A stretch of 64,000 bases of DNA from Eucalyptus grandis (GCF_016545825.1 NC_052615.1:36357516-36421515); one strand, 5' to 3'. Counted from the first letter of the stretch, positions 46,315 through 60,658 are shown. The notes: generated by a model from the sequence alone, not told the origin. A program made the numbers and translations.

Positions 46315-48420
46315 GGACTCATACCAAAGCCATCCAGGTTTGGAAAGAAAAGCTGCTGCACCTTCGCCTCTACAAATCCCTTCTTATTGGAAGAGGATTC
46401 TCCATAGTTGCACAGTAGCACCTTAAAAATTTAACTGCAACATGTAGCAAACTGGTGGGGTCAATAGGTAAATAGGAAAAGTTATAAAAACTAATTGAAA
46501 AATATTTAAATTGAGTGGGGTCCATTTAATGGCACATTCTTATTTGAATAAAGTATAACAATAAAGGAATAATTATATGAGTAAAATAAAGCAGGAAGCA
46601 TAGAATATATACTTCATGATTTAATAACAATTCAAATAATTTGGTTTTGTTTGGTTCGTTAGAATTGCTCCGAGGAATAAGCTATGTCCTTTAATTAAGG
46701 TTAAGAAACGTTCCCCATGTAGTTTAAACTGTATGACGATTAAAGCCAAATTTCCTCCGCATTTCCTTTTCATTTCACCCTAAGTTTGTGAGTTATAAAA
46801 ATATTTTTCTAATTGGCTGATAATGGTCTATCGATATAAGCCCAACACATTTATTTCTAATTAGAGATTAGATATGTGATTTCTCAATTACTCGCATTAA
46901 CAAGTATGCCATTACCACATTTATATCAGAATTGGTGATAATATTAAATTACGATTAATTGGAAAATCTTGTCATTGGGATCTGTCAATTTGATAATGTT
47001 AAACTTACGCTATTTAAGTTAAATTGTGGAATTAGTTAACATTTTCAATTTCTATTTAAATAATAATAACCAAAATGACAATAATAGTAATACTAACAAT
47101 AATATTTGTAAAGACATAATATACAAATATATGTATATGTATAGTGAAAAGCTGAAGCTATTATATTGGTCAAGTGTCGAGGGATGACTCCTTTAGATTT
47201 GGAGAAAATTGCAACTTCATTAGAAAGATAAATTGAAAACAAAATAATTACTCCTTTCAAACAGACGCATTCCATAAGAAAATAATGGCTAGATTCATTT
47301 TTTTTGTGAGATCCAATGAAAGTCCTATTTCTCATATCTCGACATGTGTATTAATACAATTTCAATAATCTAAGAGCACGCTCGACGCAAATGCTCTCGT
47401 AATATTCAAACAACTTGGAAAAAAAAGGACGAAGGTACTTAAACGATGTCCGATCAACTCCTCACACCTTATATTGTTTAGTTTGGAGATATCGGGATTT
47501 CTGTAAGAATGAATAAGCTTTGCGAACAGCTGTCTTTTCAAGTTCATATTTGGAAATGATACTAAGGGGAACTTTTGATATTACACCCAATACTAAATGC
47601 AATTCAAAAAACATCTTAATCAGCTTTTAAAATAATTGGAAATGGACTCACAAAATCTCACAAATTATTCATTATAAAGACAAGCATGAGTGATTCCATG
47701 GTTCTGGCGAGGTATTGTCACTCCATATTTCTTTCATCTAAGTAGGAATGATTCAATTAGAGACGTATTGTCACTTCATGTTCTTTCATTTTCTCTTCTA
47801 AGCATGTTTGACATTTGGATTAGTGACGCAGTTATTTCCTTCGATCCATTTAAAAGAAGTTAAGGGTGCATTTATTTTGCAGAAAACTCAAGATTTGAAA
47901 AAAAAAAAAAAAAAAAAAATTTGAAGCTTGAAAAACATTTTTTGAAAAATAATTAATTATATTACTTAGAAAAATTAGTTAATGGAAAGCTTTTTCATTA
48001 TCGATAACAATTTATATTTAACTATCTTTGTGGATGATGAAAATCTATTTCTTTGATTAATTTTTTCTAAGTGATACAAACGATTGTCTTTTGAAAATAT
48101 TTTTCAAATTTAGATTTTTTCATAAAACAAAAGCACCTATATGAACCTTCTAGCACTTTTTTTCAGGAGAGCATCTGCTTTTTATAAAATTATTAGTTTC
48201 TTTGCATTATTTGCTGTCTTGGTCATTTCATATTCTGTTTGTATTGGCAGCTCAACTTGCCAAGTAAAGTCATCTCTTTCTTTGGATCTGTTTCTTTGCA
48301 TTATTTGCTGTCTTGGTCATTTCATATTCAGTTTGTATTGGCAGCTCAACTTGCCAAGTAAAATCATGTGTTTCACCTGAAAAATCAGTTTAGTTATTCA
48401 TTGTGAAACACCATCTAAAG
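46307..48420. repeat. A flanking module downstream of P450-4
   Basis: Collinear with 19357-21478. A run of about 23 A lies at 47898-47921 that is absent from the paralogue. The tandem CTCAACTTGCCAAG duplication is at 48195-48366. Unlike the P450-2 flank, no LTR is inserted at its end. No gene recognised. Confidence 0.6.
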
Positions 48421-48802
48421 CACAGTGTTCACCACGAATTATCGACGAATTTTACCGATCAACACTTCCTTGAAGTGCTTGCGCCTTCCCTTCAACTTCA
48501 AAGTCATCATGCCATCTCCAAGCAAGCACATATTAATAAGAATCCTCTGAATTCTTCAAACTTAACTGGGAGAAATTTAGAGATGGAAGATCCGCAAGGT
48601 CTTTACAAATACGAATCGAATATAAGTCTGGAGATTACTTTGCCTCTTGAATAAATTGCTTTCATGGACAAGCGTTGTCACAGAGAAAGAAGACCGCAGA
48701 ACTGCAGTGGAACAAAAGGTCTGCGTTCTTTGATAATAGTTTTCCTTTTTTTGTTTGGGTTTCCACTTCATTAACATATTCAGCATTAACAGATTGGTGA
48801 AC
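48421..48802. repeat. Conserved 3' flank of P450-4
   Basis: Shared with all copies. It includes the plus-strand frame 48403-48654 discussed under P450-2. Likely 3' untranslated region of the minus-strand gene. Confidence 0.4.
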
Positions 48803-51800
48803 TTAACTCTCGTATCTGCGGGTGACGGAAACATGGAGACCTCCATCGATGTGAAGAGTGATCATCGTTCTGTAGTCGACAGGTTTCTCGTCATCGGCCA
48901 ATTTGAACGTAAAACAGCTCAGCAACACGGCGGAGAATATCTTCATCTGCCAATAAGCGAATTCTTTACCGAGACAAATCCTTGGGCCAGCCTGCCAAGC
49001 AACAATAGACGCTAAGATAAACAAAATTTAAGGGCTACAAAAGAACTGGGTTGCTACTTGCCATAGGTCAATATTCAAATAGTGTGTTTCCTTGATCTAA
49101 GAGAACTTGAATGTAGGTGTTCCAATTGAAATGAACGGGATGATGCACGTAATCTTGTTCCCGTCCAGATTACTTAACTCTGGCAATACACCAAGTTACC
49201 AAAATAAAGGTCAATCTGAAGGTGCATGCAGCGAATGAAGGTCCAGCCCAGGTCAACGCCAATAAATTTAAGTGCATTCTTTTCTGACCTGAAAGGCTGT
49301 AAACTTGAAAGGGCTTTCGGGCTGGAATACTCCATTCGAATCTAGCCATCTCTCTGGACGAAAATCTTCCGCATCATCGCCCCATATGAATTTCATCCTG
49401 CCCATCGCATACGGCTGAAAGGATACCGATTCTCCTTTCCTTACACTGAACCCATCTGGGAAAACATCATCAGAGGAGCAGATTTTGATGTCCTGATTGA
49501 GCAACAATTTCAAAATTTACTGGAAAATCCGACAGATAGGTCTAAATTGAAAAGCGAATTGACAGCAACCATAATGGAGTTAAAGAATAAGATCACAAGA
49601 GCTTAAGAAAAGAACTCTAACTGATTATCTTTGTTATCATTTTCTATGTGAAAAAACAAGGCGTTTGAATTCATTTTGTGCAAGCTAAGATGAGGGAAGG
49701 GTTGAGGCTTGATCATGGGTCTACTTCCCGAAGAAAAGTGGCCTTTACCTAGTGGGCCAACCCTTAAAAGTTCAAAGCTAACGTGACTAAGAGAATCAAA
49801 TAACTCAATAATGCAAACTTATATATCTTTTACGAATAAATTTAGGATCACAAGCTTTCCATGGACTGTGCAGAAAAAAAAAATCGAGATATTCCTCACA
49901 ACTGGAACTGCAGGATAGAGCCGGAGAGTTTCTGTTATCGTTGCATGGAGGTAGTGCATCTTTTCTAGAGCCTCTTCCCCCATACTCGCAGCAAAACTGG
50001 CAAAGTCTGAAATCTCTTTGACATTGCTCATTTGTTTCACTTCTCGTGCAACCTTCTCTTGTATCGTTGGATGTTTGCAGAGCATGTAGATGAACCAGGA
50101 AAGCGTGGCTGCAGTTGTGTCTTTGCCAGCAATAATGAAGTTGAGTATTATATCCCGCAAGTATGTCTGATCAGTCTCTGTCACTTGGAGAAACCTCGAC
50201 AATATGTCTTCTTTCTTCATCTGCAAGATTTAGGCAACCTTTCATCAGGATATTTCCATTAAAAATTGGAGCCAGAGGATTCTTAACTTACAGAAGGATC
50301 ATCTGTCGAATTGTGCATTTGCTCAATCTTCCTCTTAATGAGCTTATACACAAAATTGTCAATTATCCTGATGTTTTTCTTCAGCGCTGCTTCTGATCCA
50401 ATATTCAGAAATTTCTTAATTTTCCAGGAGATGTCAACATATCGCCGTAGGGTGATTGCACTTGCATCATCAAAAGCACGACTGAATTCAGCGCCCTCTT
50501 CATTTGTTCCACACATGCTATCCAGTTCGACTCCAAATGCAACTTTAAATATGGAATCCAGAGTTGACTTCATAAATAAATCCTGCATAAAGGATCTGGT
50601 TATATATATGCTGAAGATATTACAGCAAGATTAGCTAAGTCATATCTGATAATGCAAAATTTACCTGCATGTCTACAATTTGGTTAGTACTTGCTGCTTC
50701 AGACAATATGTTTGCTAATTTAGCAGCATTTCTTTGGAAGACCACACTGCTGAAGTCTCTCAACACTTTTGTGGAGAACTCATAGCTTGAGACTTTCCTC
50801 TGTTGGCGCCACTTATCGCCATCGACTGCGAAAATTCCATCCCCTAATAGATCCTTTAGAAGGCTGTAGTTGTACCGTCCCTGCGCACAGTTTTAACTTT
50901 TAAGTCACATCATGCAATCCTCAAACTTGGGCTTCTGCACAGAAATCTCCATGAATAACCAGCTATTTATCATCCGTCTCTCTCACGGCTCATTTTAATA
51001 GCCAGAAATGATATCCAGGAATACTTCACCTTGTTATTACAATTCCAGATTTTATTTTATTTTTGTCATACAATTCCAGATTTAAAAGCATAACTGTTAA
51101 GTAGATTTCTTGCGTGAATGAAATCAACAAAATCTTGGAACCCCATTAACCAGTGTAAACTCATATTCTTCAAACTAGCAAATTGAACACTAATTGACTG
51201 TCTAGTTTCTGCTTGGCTAACGTCACTGGTATTAGCTAACAAACAACAACCCCAACTATCTACCTGTCCAACATGCCACAAACATCGGTGGTGCCGACAT
51301 TTCACCGTGGCCACCGGCTCTAAAGGGGACCTGCCAGCCCACCCCGTTAAAAGAACTAAATCGGCCACGCTGCCATGCAAAAAATAGGACCACCAGCATC
51401 GCGAATGGACAACCGGTCACTGGCCCATCAACACTGAATGGGAAGAATCGATGAATTGATGTCGTTTTAGTTGTAAACATGTTCCAGTTATTATCAAATA
51501 TTTGCAATGCACGCCTCTCCGTATTTTTGAAGAGATGTGATAGAATATTTAAATATAAAATCATGCCTTGAATCTAATCATTTAAGTTTTTAGAACATTT
51601 GATTCAAGTTTTTAGAATATTTGACGGTCAAAAACATCGTATGATATCAGAGGCGAAAATCCTGAATTCAAGACATACATGTTCATTGACGCACGCACTT
51701 TGACAATAGTCACCACTTCATAAAATCCATGATCAACCCTGAACCCCAACGTACCTTCCCGTAATTCTTAAAGTTGGTCTTGAGCATGTACTCCACGTTG

Positions 51801-52078
51801 GCCGGGTCAGAGGTGTAGACCTCACTCCAGAAAGGGCCGAGCAACCTGTAGGTTCCGTGCTTGCCCGCGAGGTCAGTCATGTAGTGGTGCAAGCGGCCGA
51901 AGTTCAGGAGCTGGTTCAAGGCCGTCCCGGCAACGGGGTGGTACTTCTTGGCCGCCGCGGCCGCCATCCTGCTCCGGTGACGCTTCCATGTCTTGGCGAA
52001 GAGATGGACGAAAGCCAGAGCCAAGAACAGAGCTAAAGCTGTGGAGAAGGTCGGGTGGGAGACGAAATCCGGGGCCAT
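48803..52078 (-). CDS. Cytochrome P450, CYP704C1-like, copy 4 (intact)
   Basis: Exons in coding order: 51755-52078, 50665-50880, 50292-50582, 49900-50220, 49289-49492 and 48803-48991; all phase 0, GT-AG, 514 residues. The start is the MAPDF methionine; an in-frame ATG 30 codons upstream is not shared by the odd copies and the extension is Lys/Arg/Pro-rich, so I reject it. Motifs: anchor about 8-28, AGKDTT 308-313, ETLR 374-377, PERW 430-433, heme loop with Cys458. Like copy 1 it has AYWQMK after the loop, the state from which the TGA of copy 2 arose. In exon 5 KICSSDD replaces KICFSDD. Intron 1 is only ~0.87 kb and carries the worn GACC-poly(A) micro-insertion but no DNA transposon. It is the functional sister of pseudogene copy 2. 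Confidence 0.93.
51039..51082 (-). mobile_element. Micro retro-insertion shared with P450-2, intron 1 of P450-4
   Basis: ACAATTCCAGATT is present at 51039-51051 and 51070-51082. The 18 bp between is the degraded form of the insert in P450-2 (T-run interrupted by A, then GTCAT). Confidence 0.7.
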
Positions 52079-52974
52079 GTTTGGAGGAGGAAGTGATCGC
52101 GGTCGCTGGTCAGCGGGATTCGTGACTTTCTTACAGGCTGGTTCTTGTCTCGTTTTGTTTGTCCACACGAGGGTGCATGGGAATCCATGTCGCGAGATAA
52201 GAAGTCATTGTCATGACGCAAAGATTTAAGGCACGCCTTGACAGTGAGAGAATATGAGGTGACGGCGGCTCTCCTAACAACCATAGGATTATTCGAGCTC
52301 GGCTGAAATACAAAGTGACGATGCCTCGCGACAACCGTGAATCCCTCGCGCTGGTCTTTATCATGGATATTCTAAAGTTGAGGGATTTGCTCGTGCTCAG
52401 TGACGACACCTCCTAAGAACCATCGAATCACTCATGCTTTTTGAAGTTGCGAGATTATGTGAGACCATTTCTGATTATTTTAAAAGCTAGCTAAATTGTA
52501 ATATGAAGGTGTAATATGTGCGCGCACGCGTGTGTATATATATTTTGATCAAACACTCGCGTATATATTTATATAATACAAGGGTTATAGAAGAACCCTA
52601 TTAAAAATCCCAAACTGGTACATCTTTAACAAATTTATCTCAAATTGGTACACTTCCAACAAATTTATCCTTTATTAGTTTTCATTAAATTTTACAGTTA
52701 AATTACTAAATTAGATGATAAATGACAGTTGACTAGTGTACTAGTTTGAGATTTTACTCTTCATTGTCACAGTTATATCCGTTTCAAAGTTTTTGTGATA
52801 TTAATCAAATTTAACAAAAGATATATTTGTCATAAATATTTCAATTTAAGGTTTTTGGCTGTCAAAAAATAAATTTGAGAGTAAAATTATTACAAGTGTA
52901 TCAGTTTGAAATTTTTCGTGATATTAACCTATATATGCACACACGCAAGCATGGCGCACTCACACATATTATTT
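52079..52974. repeat. 5' flank of P450-4 and a TTAATATCAC-type element
   Basis: The first ~490 bp is collinear with the 5' flank of P450-2 and presumably includes the promoter. About 52590-52933 is AT-rich sequence of the same inverted-repeat family as 31511-31852; its right end (TTTTTCGTGATATTAACC) is clear and the left end is lost. The SINE found at 27895-28134 is absent here. No gene. Confidence 0.45.
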
Positions 52975-54501
52975 CTTTACAATTATTATTGTTAGTATTA
53001 CTACTATTGTTATTTTGGTTATTATTGTTTAAATAGAAATTGAAGATTTAAAGTCATTCTGAAATTTAATTTAAGTAGCGTAACTTTAACATCACCAAAT
53101 TGAACACTCCCGATGACAAGGTTTTCCAATTAATCCTAATTTAGAATTATCACCAATTTTGATATAAACGCGGTAATGACATATTGCTTAATACAAGTAA
53201 TCAAGAAATCACATATCTAATCTCTAATTAGAAATAAATGTATTAGGGCTTATATCGATAAAATATTGGCAGCTAATTAGAAAAATATTTTTATAACTCA
53301 CAGTTTAGGATGAAATGAAAAGGAAAGGGGAGAAAATATGGATTTAATCATCATGTAGTTTAAACTATACGGGGAATGTTTTTCCAACTTTAAAGGACGT
53401 AGATTATTCCTCGGAGGAATTCTAATGAACCAAACAAAATCAAAGTTTTTGAATAGTTATGAAATCATGGAGTATATTCTATGCTTATACATGCTCTATC
53501 TTGCTCATTTAATTATTCCATTATTCTTATACTTTATTCAAATAACAATGTACCATTAAATTGACCCCACTCAATTTAAATATTTTTCAATCAATTTTTA
53601 TGACTTTTGCTATTTAACTATTGACCCCACTATTTTGCTACATTTTGGAGTTAAATTTTTGAAGTGCTGCTGCGCAACTGTTTGGAGAATCCTCTTCCCA
53701 TGAGAAGGGATTTGTAGAGGCGGAAGGTGCTGCAGCTTTTCTTCCAAACCTAGATGATTTTGGTTTGAGTCTGTATCCATGGCGGTAGATTCTTTTTGAG
53801 CAGCTTCTGCAAAGGACTAAGATAGTTGACCATGCAAAGGAATTGCTGGGTTTGCTTTTGAGAAAGATATTTTGATTAGGAAATTTGTGCTCTCGTGGCT
53901 TAAACTTTTTGTCTCCAAGATCCATGTAGATGAGAGCACCGAGGAGAATAGGTGGGAAAAATCTTGCGCATGACCCTCTTGAAATAGTGAAGGTTTTGAA
54001 AACATGGAAGATGAAGGTTCTCCTCCTAAATCCAAGCAACATCACCACCCATGGAAAATGTTGGATCAGAATAGAAAATCCTATTTTAGGCCTTTTTTTC
54101 TTTGTGAATACCGAATTGCCAAAATCCTACTTTGATATCTTATATAGGAACTATTTTGGTTTATGGGATACTTGAGAACAAATGTGTTCTTGTTTGGAAG
54201 GGGAAACTAATCATCCTACGAGTGATAATCGATAGCAAGTTTAGACTCTCCTATGGCTTGTTTGGTACAAAAAATGCTTCACAAATCCATTGGGCAATTT
54301 CAAGGTTCTCGTCAAATTTTGCGGAAGTAATTCATCACATTCTAGTAGGGCTGGCTTTTCATGTTCTAGATTCATCCCCTAAATGATTAGCCTTGGCTGG
54401 ATTAATGCCTTCATTTTTTCCAAGCCGAAGTAAGAACTCTAGATTCTTCCATAATGGATTAGGACAATTGTGTGAATCTATTCAAGCTATTGTTATGGTT
54501 G

Positions 54502-55217
54502 CAAAGTGTTGGGGAGAACCGGGGATACCAATTCACCACAAGCCAAACATAATCTAGAATCAATTTCTCTCCTAAAACTAACCCGACCAAAATTAACTTA
54601 GCCCCAACAACAACCAGCTAATATAATCTCGGAATAAGCAATATAACACCAAATTGATAAGAAAATAAAGTCAACAATAACACCAAAGATTTAATGTGAA
54701 AACCCAATGTGGGAAAATTCACAAACTGTCCAAAAACTTTTACTAATCACTAAGAATAGTAGGATACACAAAGTAATTTTTTGTAATCACACACTAGCGA
54801 CTTCACATAAGCATTACAAGCTTATTTATTCACCACAAAGGTGTGTAAAACATAAATAATATTAGAAAATTCTAACTGCAATTGAGGAATTCAAAGGCAG
54901 TTATTGACGAACAAAAACTATCAACTCATAGCCATCGGTTTCAGGGACAACATATTAAAATTTGAGCCGATCCTAACAATGTTTGACTTTCAAATAGGGA
55001 CCACAAAGTCGTAGTCCTCTTTATTCTTCTTTCTCCTCTGTTTTTTTGGTGGTCTCGGACGAGGGGGCTCACCTTTTTGCTCATCTCTCCTCTGGTCTCC
55101 TGCACGAAGCAGACACTCACCTTTTCTTTTTGGTCTTTTCTTTTCTTTTGACTTTTCTTTTGTTTTGTTTTATGTTAGCTGGGCTCCACAAGAGGTGGAC
55201 CCCCAGCCAACACAATA
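54502..55217. mobile_element. Solo LTR (706 bp) in the B' module downstream of P450-5
   Basis: Body 54507-55212, starting TGTTGGGGAGAACC and ending CCCCAGCCAACA, with TGTTGG/CCAACA inverted ends. It is flanked by CAAAG and CAATA. It is the paralogue of 30468-31134 and inserted before that duplication. The central pyrimidine-rich tract (55130-55170) is longer than in the other copy. Confidence 0.7.
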
Positions 55218-55572
55218 ATTGGTTCTCGTTGAGGGGACTGGCCTAGGTGAACCTGTAGACGAAAGGTTGGAATTGGCTTTTCAATCGAATTCCTTGAGGC
55301 AAAAGTCTTAATTTGGGCTGGTCATGGGATTTCAACTAATGGTGAATTGTATTTCAAAGAGTTTGCTCCTCAATCGAGTAGCCAAAGCTTTCCCCCAAGC
55401 TGACTGGAAATACTAGGCACGATTTTCCCATAGTTTTTCAAGAAGAATTTATGTTAATTGCTGTTACTCCAGCGGCTCTGAATACTGCCAAGGGATGGGC
55501 TTATCATACTTGGTAAGGAAGATATAGATTGAAACATGAAGAGATGCTTGATGCTCTAGGTATCAAGGGTTT

Positions 55573-55933
55573 GGATTATCACAAAAAAAAAAAAAAATCC
55601 AAAACTAGTATATTTATGATAATTTACCTAAAATTAATTTTTTGAAAAAAATTCAATATTAATACATTTGTGATAAATTTACTTTATATTAATTTCCGTT
55701 AAATTAGATATTACGAAAAACTTTAAACCGGTATGCTTGTGATGAATAGCGGATAAAACCCAAATTAGTACACTCATCAATTGTCAATTGTCGTCCAACT
55801 CATCAATTTTATGGTAAAATTTAATAGAAAGTAATAAAATATGAATTTGTCAAGGTTTACAGGTTTGTAGTAATTAGTTTGCAATAAATTTATCAAAAAT
55901 GTAGCAATTTGATATTTTTCTTATTATTAATCC
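55573..55933. mobile_element. TTAATATCAC-type MITE in B' downstream of P450-5
   Basis: Same insertion as 31511-31852, more diverged at its left end. AT-rich and non-coding. Confidence 0.45.
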
Positions 55934-56420
55934 TCTGGAATATATGGGGGTAATCATAAAAATCTTATCACTGGATTAATTGTTGTTGCTGGTATCAAGT
56001 AAAGCCGGGAGAGCAGAGACTAATTTTGGAGTTAGTCTTATCTTCTAAGGAGAAGACTAACTCAAGATTATCTTCTTAAAGCGTGACACTCGTTGGTACT
56101 CAATTTGTTGAATCATACGTGTTCCATTTTTCCATGGCTTGCATGTAACCTCTTGCAAATTGGCCTTTCCCACCGCATATGTAGCATCTGCTGGACTTCC
56201 CCCTTGACATATCCAATGAAGCGGAATTTCGGTGGAGGCATACAAGGCTGAAATTATTGCTATTTCCAGGCATTCATGCCATTTGGCCAAGGGGACTAAG
56301 TATTATTTTTACCCAAATGATATAGAATCTCGAAATATTCAGCTTTGACTTTCCTTCGTATGTACACTAGCCGCCCCACCGCACTTACAGAACGGGGGAC
56401 ACGGCCTCCATGGTTACTTG

Positions 56421-57214
56421 AGTGTAATCTATCACATCCATCACTCAGTCAATATTTATTTTTCAAAAAATAATTAATTATATCACTTAAAAAAATTAGT
56501 TTCTTTATTATGGACGACATTTTATATCTAACCAGCTTCATTGATAATGAAAATCTTTTTTCTTTCACTAATTATTTTAAAAGATATAAACAATCGATTT
56601 TTGAAAAATATTTTTTAAATTTAGAGTTTTTGGTGACAAAAGCACCTAAATAAACGTTCTAGCATGTTTTCCATCTGCTTTTTTATAACAGTAGTAGTTT
56701 CTTTGCCTCTTTTGCTCTCTTGAACACATTTCATATTCTGATTGTATTGGCAGCTCAACTTGCCAAGGAAAGTCGTGCTTCACCTGAAAAATCAAGGAAG
56801 TTAATTCATTGTGAAACACCATCTGAAGCATAGTGTTCACACGTGTTACCGACGAATTTTACCAATCAAACCTTCCGTGAAGAGCTTGCGCCTTCCCTGC
56901 AACTTCGAAGTCATCATGCCATCTTCAAGCAAGCACATATCAGTAAGAATCCTCAGAATCCTTCAAACTTAACTGGGAGAAATTTAGAGATGGAAGGCCC
57001 ACAACGTCTTTGCAAATACGAATCAGATATAAGCCTGGAGATCATTTCACCTCTTCAATAGATTGCTTTCATGGACAAGCATTGTCACAAAGAAAGAAGA
57101 CTGCAGAACTGTAGTGGAATAAAAGGTCTGCATTCTTTGATGGTAGTCTTCATTTTCTGTTTGGGTTCTCACTACTACTTCATTATCATATACAGCATTA
57201 ACAGATTGGTGATC
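56421..57214. repeat. 3' flank of P450-5
   Basis: Collinear with 32341-33149. The plus-strand frame 56843-57061 is nearly identical to its counterpart downstream of P450-3. Probably 3' untranslated sequence of the minus-strand gene. Confidence 0.4.
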
Positions 57215-60200
57215 TTAACTCTCATATCTGCGGGTGATGGAAACAGGGAGACCTCCATCAATGTGAAGATTGATCATCGTTCTGTAGTTGACAGGTTTCT
57301 TTGCATCAGCCAATTTGAACGTAAAACAGCTCAGCAGCACGGCGGAGAATATCTTCATCTGCCTATAAGCAAATTCTTTACCGAGACAAATCCTTGGTCC
57401 AGCCTGCTAAGCAACAATAGACGCTAAGATAAACAAAACTTAAGGAGAGGGGGGGGGGGGGAGGAGGAGAAAAGAAAAGAACTGTGTTGCTACTTGCTAA
57501 AGTCAATATTCGAATAGTCTGTTTCCTTGATCTGAGAGAACTTGAATGTAGGTGTTCATATTGAGATGAAGAACGGGAGAAGAAGTGAATGAGATGATGC
57601 AAGTAATCTTGTTCCTATCCAGATTACTTAATTCTGGCAATACTCCAGTATAAAGGTCCAACTGAAGGCACGTGCAGTGAATGAAGGTCCAACCCAGGTT
57701 AATGCCAATGAATTTAAGTGCATTTTTTTCTGACCTGAAAGGCTGTAAACTTGAAAGGGCTTTCGGGCTGGAACACTCCATTTGAATCCAGCCATCTCTC
57801 TGGACGAAAATCTTCTGCATCATCACCCCATATGAATTTCATCCTGCCCATTGCATACGGCTGAAAGGATACCATGTCTCCTTCCCTCACATTGAACCCA
57901 TCTGGGAAAACATCATCAGAAAAGCAGATTTTCGCGTCCTGATTGAACAATAATTTCAAAATTTATTGGAAAAGCCAACAGATATGTCTAAATTGAAAAG
58001 TGAATTGATAGCAACTTTAATAAAATTAAAGAATAAGATCACAAGAGCTTAAGAAAAGAATTCTAACTGATCATCTTTGTTATCATTTTCTATGTGAAAA
58101 AAGAAGGGGTTTGAACGCATTTTGTGCAAGCTAAGATGAGGGAAGGGTTGAGGCCTGAGCGTGGGTCTACTTCCTGAAGAAAAATGGCCTTTACCTAGTA
58201 GGCCAACCCTTAAAAGTTCAAAGCTAATGTAACTAACCACTGAGAATCAAATAACTCAATAAGGCAAACTTATATATCTTTTATGAATAAATTTAGGATC
58301 ACAAGCTTTCCATGGACTGTGCAGATAGAAAAAATCGAGATATTCCTCACCACTGGAAGTGCAGGATAGAGCCGGAGAGTTTCTGTTATCGTTGCATGGA
58401 GGTAGTGCATCTTTTCTAGAGCCTCTTCACCCATACTAGCAGCACAACTGGAAAAATCTGAAATCTCTTTGACATTGCTCATTTGTTTCACTTCTCGTGC
58501 AACCTTCTCTTGTATCGTTGGATGTTTGCAGAGCATGTAAATGAACCAGGAAAGCGTGGCTGCAGTTGTGTCTTTGCCAGCAATAATGAAGTTGAGTATT
58601 ATATCCCGCAAGTATGTCTGGTCAGTCTCGGTCACTTGGAGAAACCTCGACAATATGTCTTCTTTCTTCATCTGCAAGATTCATGCAACATTCTGTCATG
58701 ATATTTCCATGAAAATATTGGAGCCAGAGGATTGTTAACTTACCGAAGTATTGTCTGTCGAGTTGTGCATTTGCTCAATCTTCCTCCTAATGAGCTTATA
58801 CACAAAATTGTCAATTATTCTGACGTTTTTCTTCAGTGCTGCTTCTGATCCAATATTCAGAAATTTCTTAATCTTCCAGGAGACATCAACATATCGCCAC
58901 AGGGTCATTGCACTTGCATCATCAAAAGCCCGACTGAATTCAGCGCCCTCTTCACTTGTTCCACACATGCTATCCAGTTCGACTCCAAATGCAACTTTAA
59001 AAATGGAATCCAGAGTTGACTTCATAAATAAATCCTGAATAGAACATCTGGTTATATATATGATGAAGAAACTACAGCAAGATTAGCCAAGTCATATCTG
59101 ATAATGCAAAATTTACCTGTATATCTACAATTTGGTTGGCACTTGCTGCTTCAGACAAAATATTTGCCAATTTAGCAGCATTTCTTTGGAAAACTACACT
59201 GCTAAAGTCTCTCAACACTTTCGTGGAAAACTCATAGCTTGAAACTTTCCTCTGTTGGCGCCACTTATCACCATCGACTGCGAAAATTCCGTCCCCTAAT
59301 AGATCCTTTAGAATGGTGTAGTTGTGCCATCCCTGCACATGGTTGTCATATCACGCAATCCTCAGACTTAGGCTTCTGCACTATATCTCTATGAATAACC
59401 AAATCTTTAGCATCCAACTTTCCCACAGCTGATTTAATATCCAGAATTGATATCAAGAAACACTTTCACCTTGTTATGACAATTCCAGTTTTAAAAGCAT
59501 AACTATTAAGTGGATTTCTCGGGTGAATGAAATCCACAATTTTTTAGAAACCCATTAACCAGTGCGATCTCATATTCTTTTCAACTAGTAAATTTAACAC
59601 TAATTGACTATCTGGCTTCTGCTTGGCTAACACCACTGCTATTAGCTAACAAACAGCAATCACAATTAGAAAGCTGCCCAGCATGCCACAGACTTCAGTC
59701 AGGCACCACCGACATCTCACCATGGCTACCAGCTCTGAAGGGAATCTGCCCGCCCACCCCATTAGAAGAACTAAACCACCCACGCTGCCATGCAAAAAAT
59801 AATAACTCAACTTTGTAACACCAACAGCACTGTAAATGGATAACCAGTCACTGGCCCATCAACCACGAATGGCAAGAATTGATGAATTGATGTCGCTTTT
59901 TAGTATAAAAAACACGTTTGAGACATTACCAAATAATCAAAATGCATTTCCGTCCGTATTATCGAAAAGATGCAACCAAAATCCCATTTGCGGGAAATTA
60001 ATTACTAGAATTAAGATTCAACCCTTATCGACGACTCAAAATCAATACGTGCAGTTCAGCGCGGCCACATAGCAGATACATATCGAGACAAATCGAAACT
60101 CTGAAATGGGTACGAGACCGTGAACATATCTCCCATCTTTCCCCCTAAAATCCAAGCCACACATGTTCATCGACGCGGGCACTTTGCCTATGGACACCTA

Positions 60201-60658
60201 GTCGTCTGGATCGACAGATGCAGAGCACAATATTTCAGACCGAGTGAACTTGCTTCCCCCAAGGAAAAAAGAGCCCCAAACGCACTCACTCATAAACCCA
60301 AACAGTTCATGGGCACTTCGCAAAATCCATCATCAACCCCCGAACCCCAACGCACCTTGCCGTAATTCTCGAAGTTGGTCTTGAGCATGTGCTCCACGTT
60401 GGCCGGGTCGGAGGTGTAGACCTCGCTCCTGAGAGGGCCGAGCAAGCGGTAGGTCCGGTGCCGGCCCGCGAGGTCGGTCATGTAGTGGTGCAGGCGGCCG
60501 AAGTTCAGGAGCTGGTTCAGGACGGTCCCGGCAACGGGGTGGTACTTCCTGCTCCGGCGACGCTCCCATGTCTTGGCGAAGAGACGGGCCAAGGCCAGAG
60601 CCAGGACCAGAGCCGAAGCCGTGAAGAAGATTGGGTCGGAGACGAAACCCGGGGCCAT
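57215..60658 (-). CDS. Cytochrome P450, CYP704C1-like, copy 5 (intact)
   Basis: Exons in coding order: 60356-60658, 59117-59332, 58744-59034, 58351-58671, 57735-57938 and 57215-57403; all phase 0 with GT-AG ends, 507 residues. It is 7-8 residues shorter than the others because the Ala/Thr-rich stretch between the anchor and KYHPVAG is missing; that linker varies in length between copies and lies outside the catalytic fold. Motifs: AGKDTT 301-306, ETLR 367-370, PERW 423-426, FQAGPRICLG with Cys451, then AYRQMK. The first exon is distinctly GC-richer than in the other copies. Intron 1 (~1.0 kb) has no transposon or micro-insertion, so this copy shows the ancestral empty state of all intron-1 sites. 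A G-run of 13 lies in intron 5 at about 57449-57461. It is the copy nearest to the neighbouring unrelated gene. Confidence 0.93.

Larger units (their letters stand above)
52975..56420 (-). repeat. Inverted A' and B' modules between P450-4 and P450-5
   Basis: Collinear with 28920-32340. It comprises A' (52975-53690) and then B' (53690-56420), with a solo LTR (54507-55212) and a MITE (55573-55933) at the same places. The frames at 53638-54048 and 56057-56290 are counterparts of those in the other B modules and carry different interruptions. No gene is supported. Confidence 0.55.

Noticed and set aside
51710..52168. Upstream in-frame ATG giving P450-4 (and P450-2) a 30-residue N-terminal extension
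   Set aside because: The extension is not shared with copies 1, 3 and 5, is basic and proline-rich, and would bury the ER anchor away from the N-terminus. The MAPDF/MAPGF start is common to all copies.
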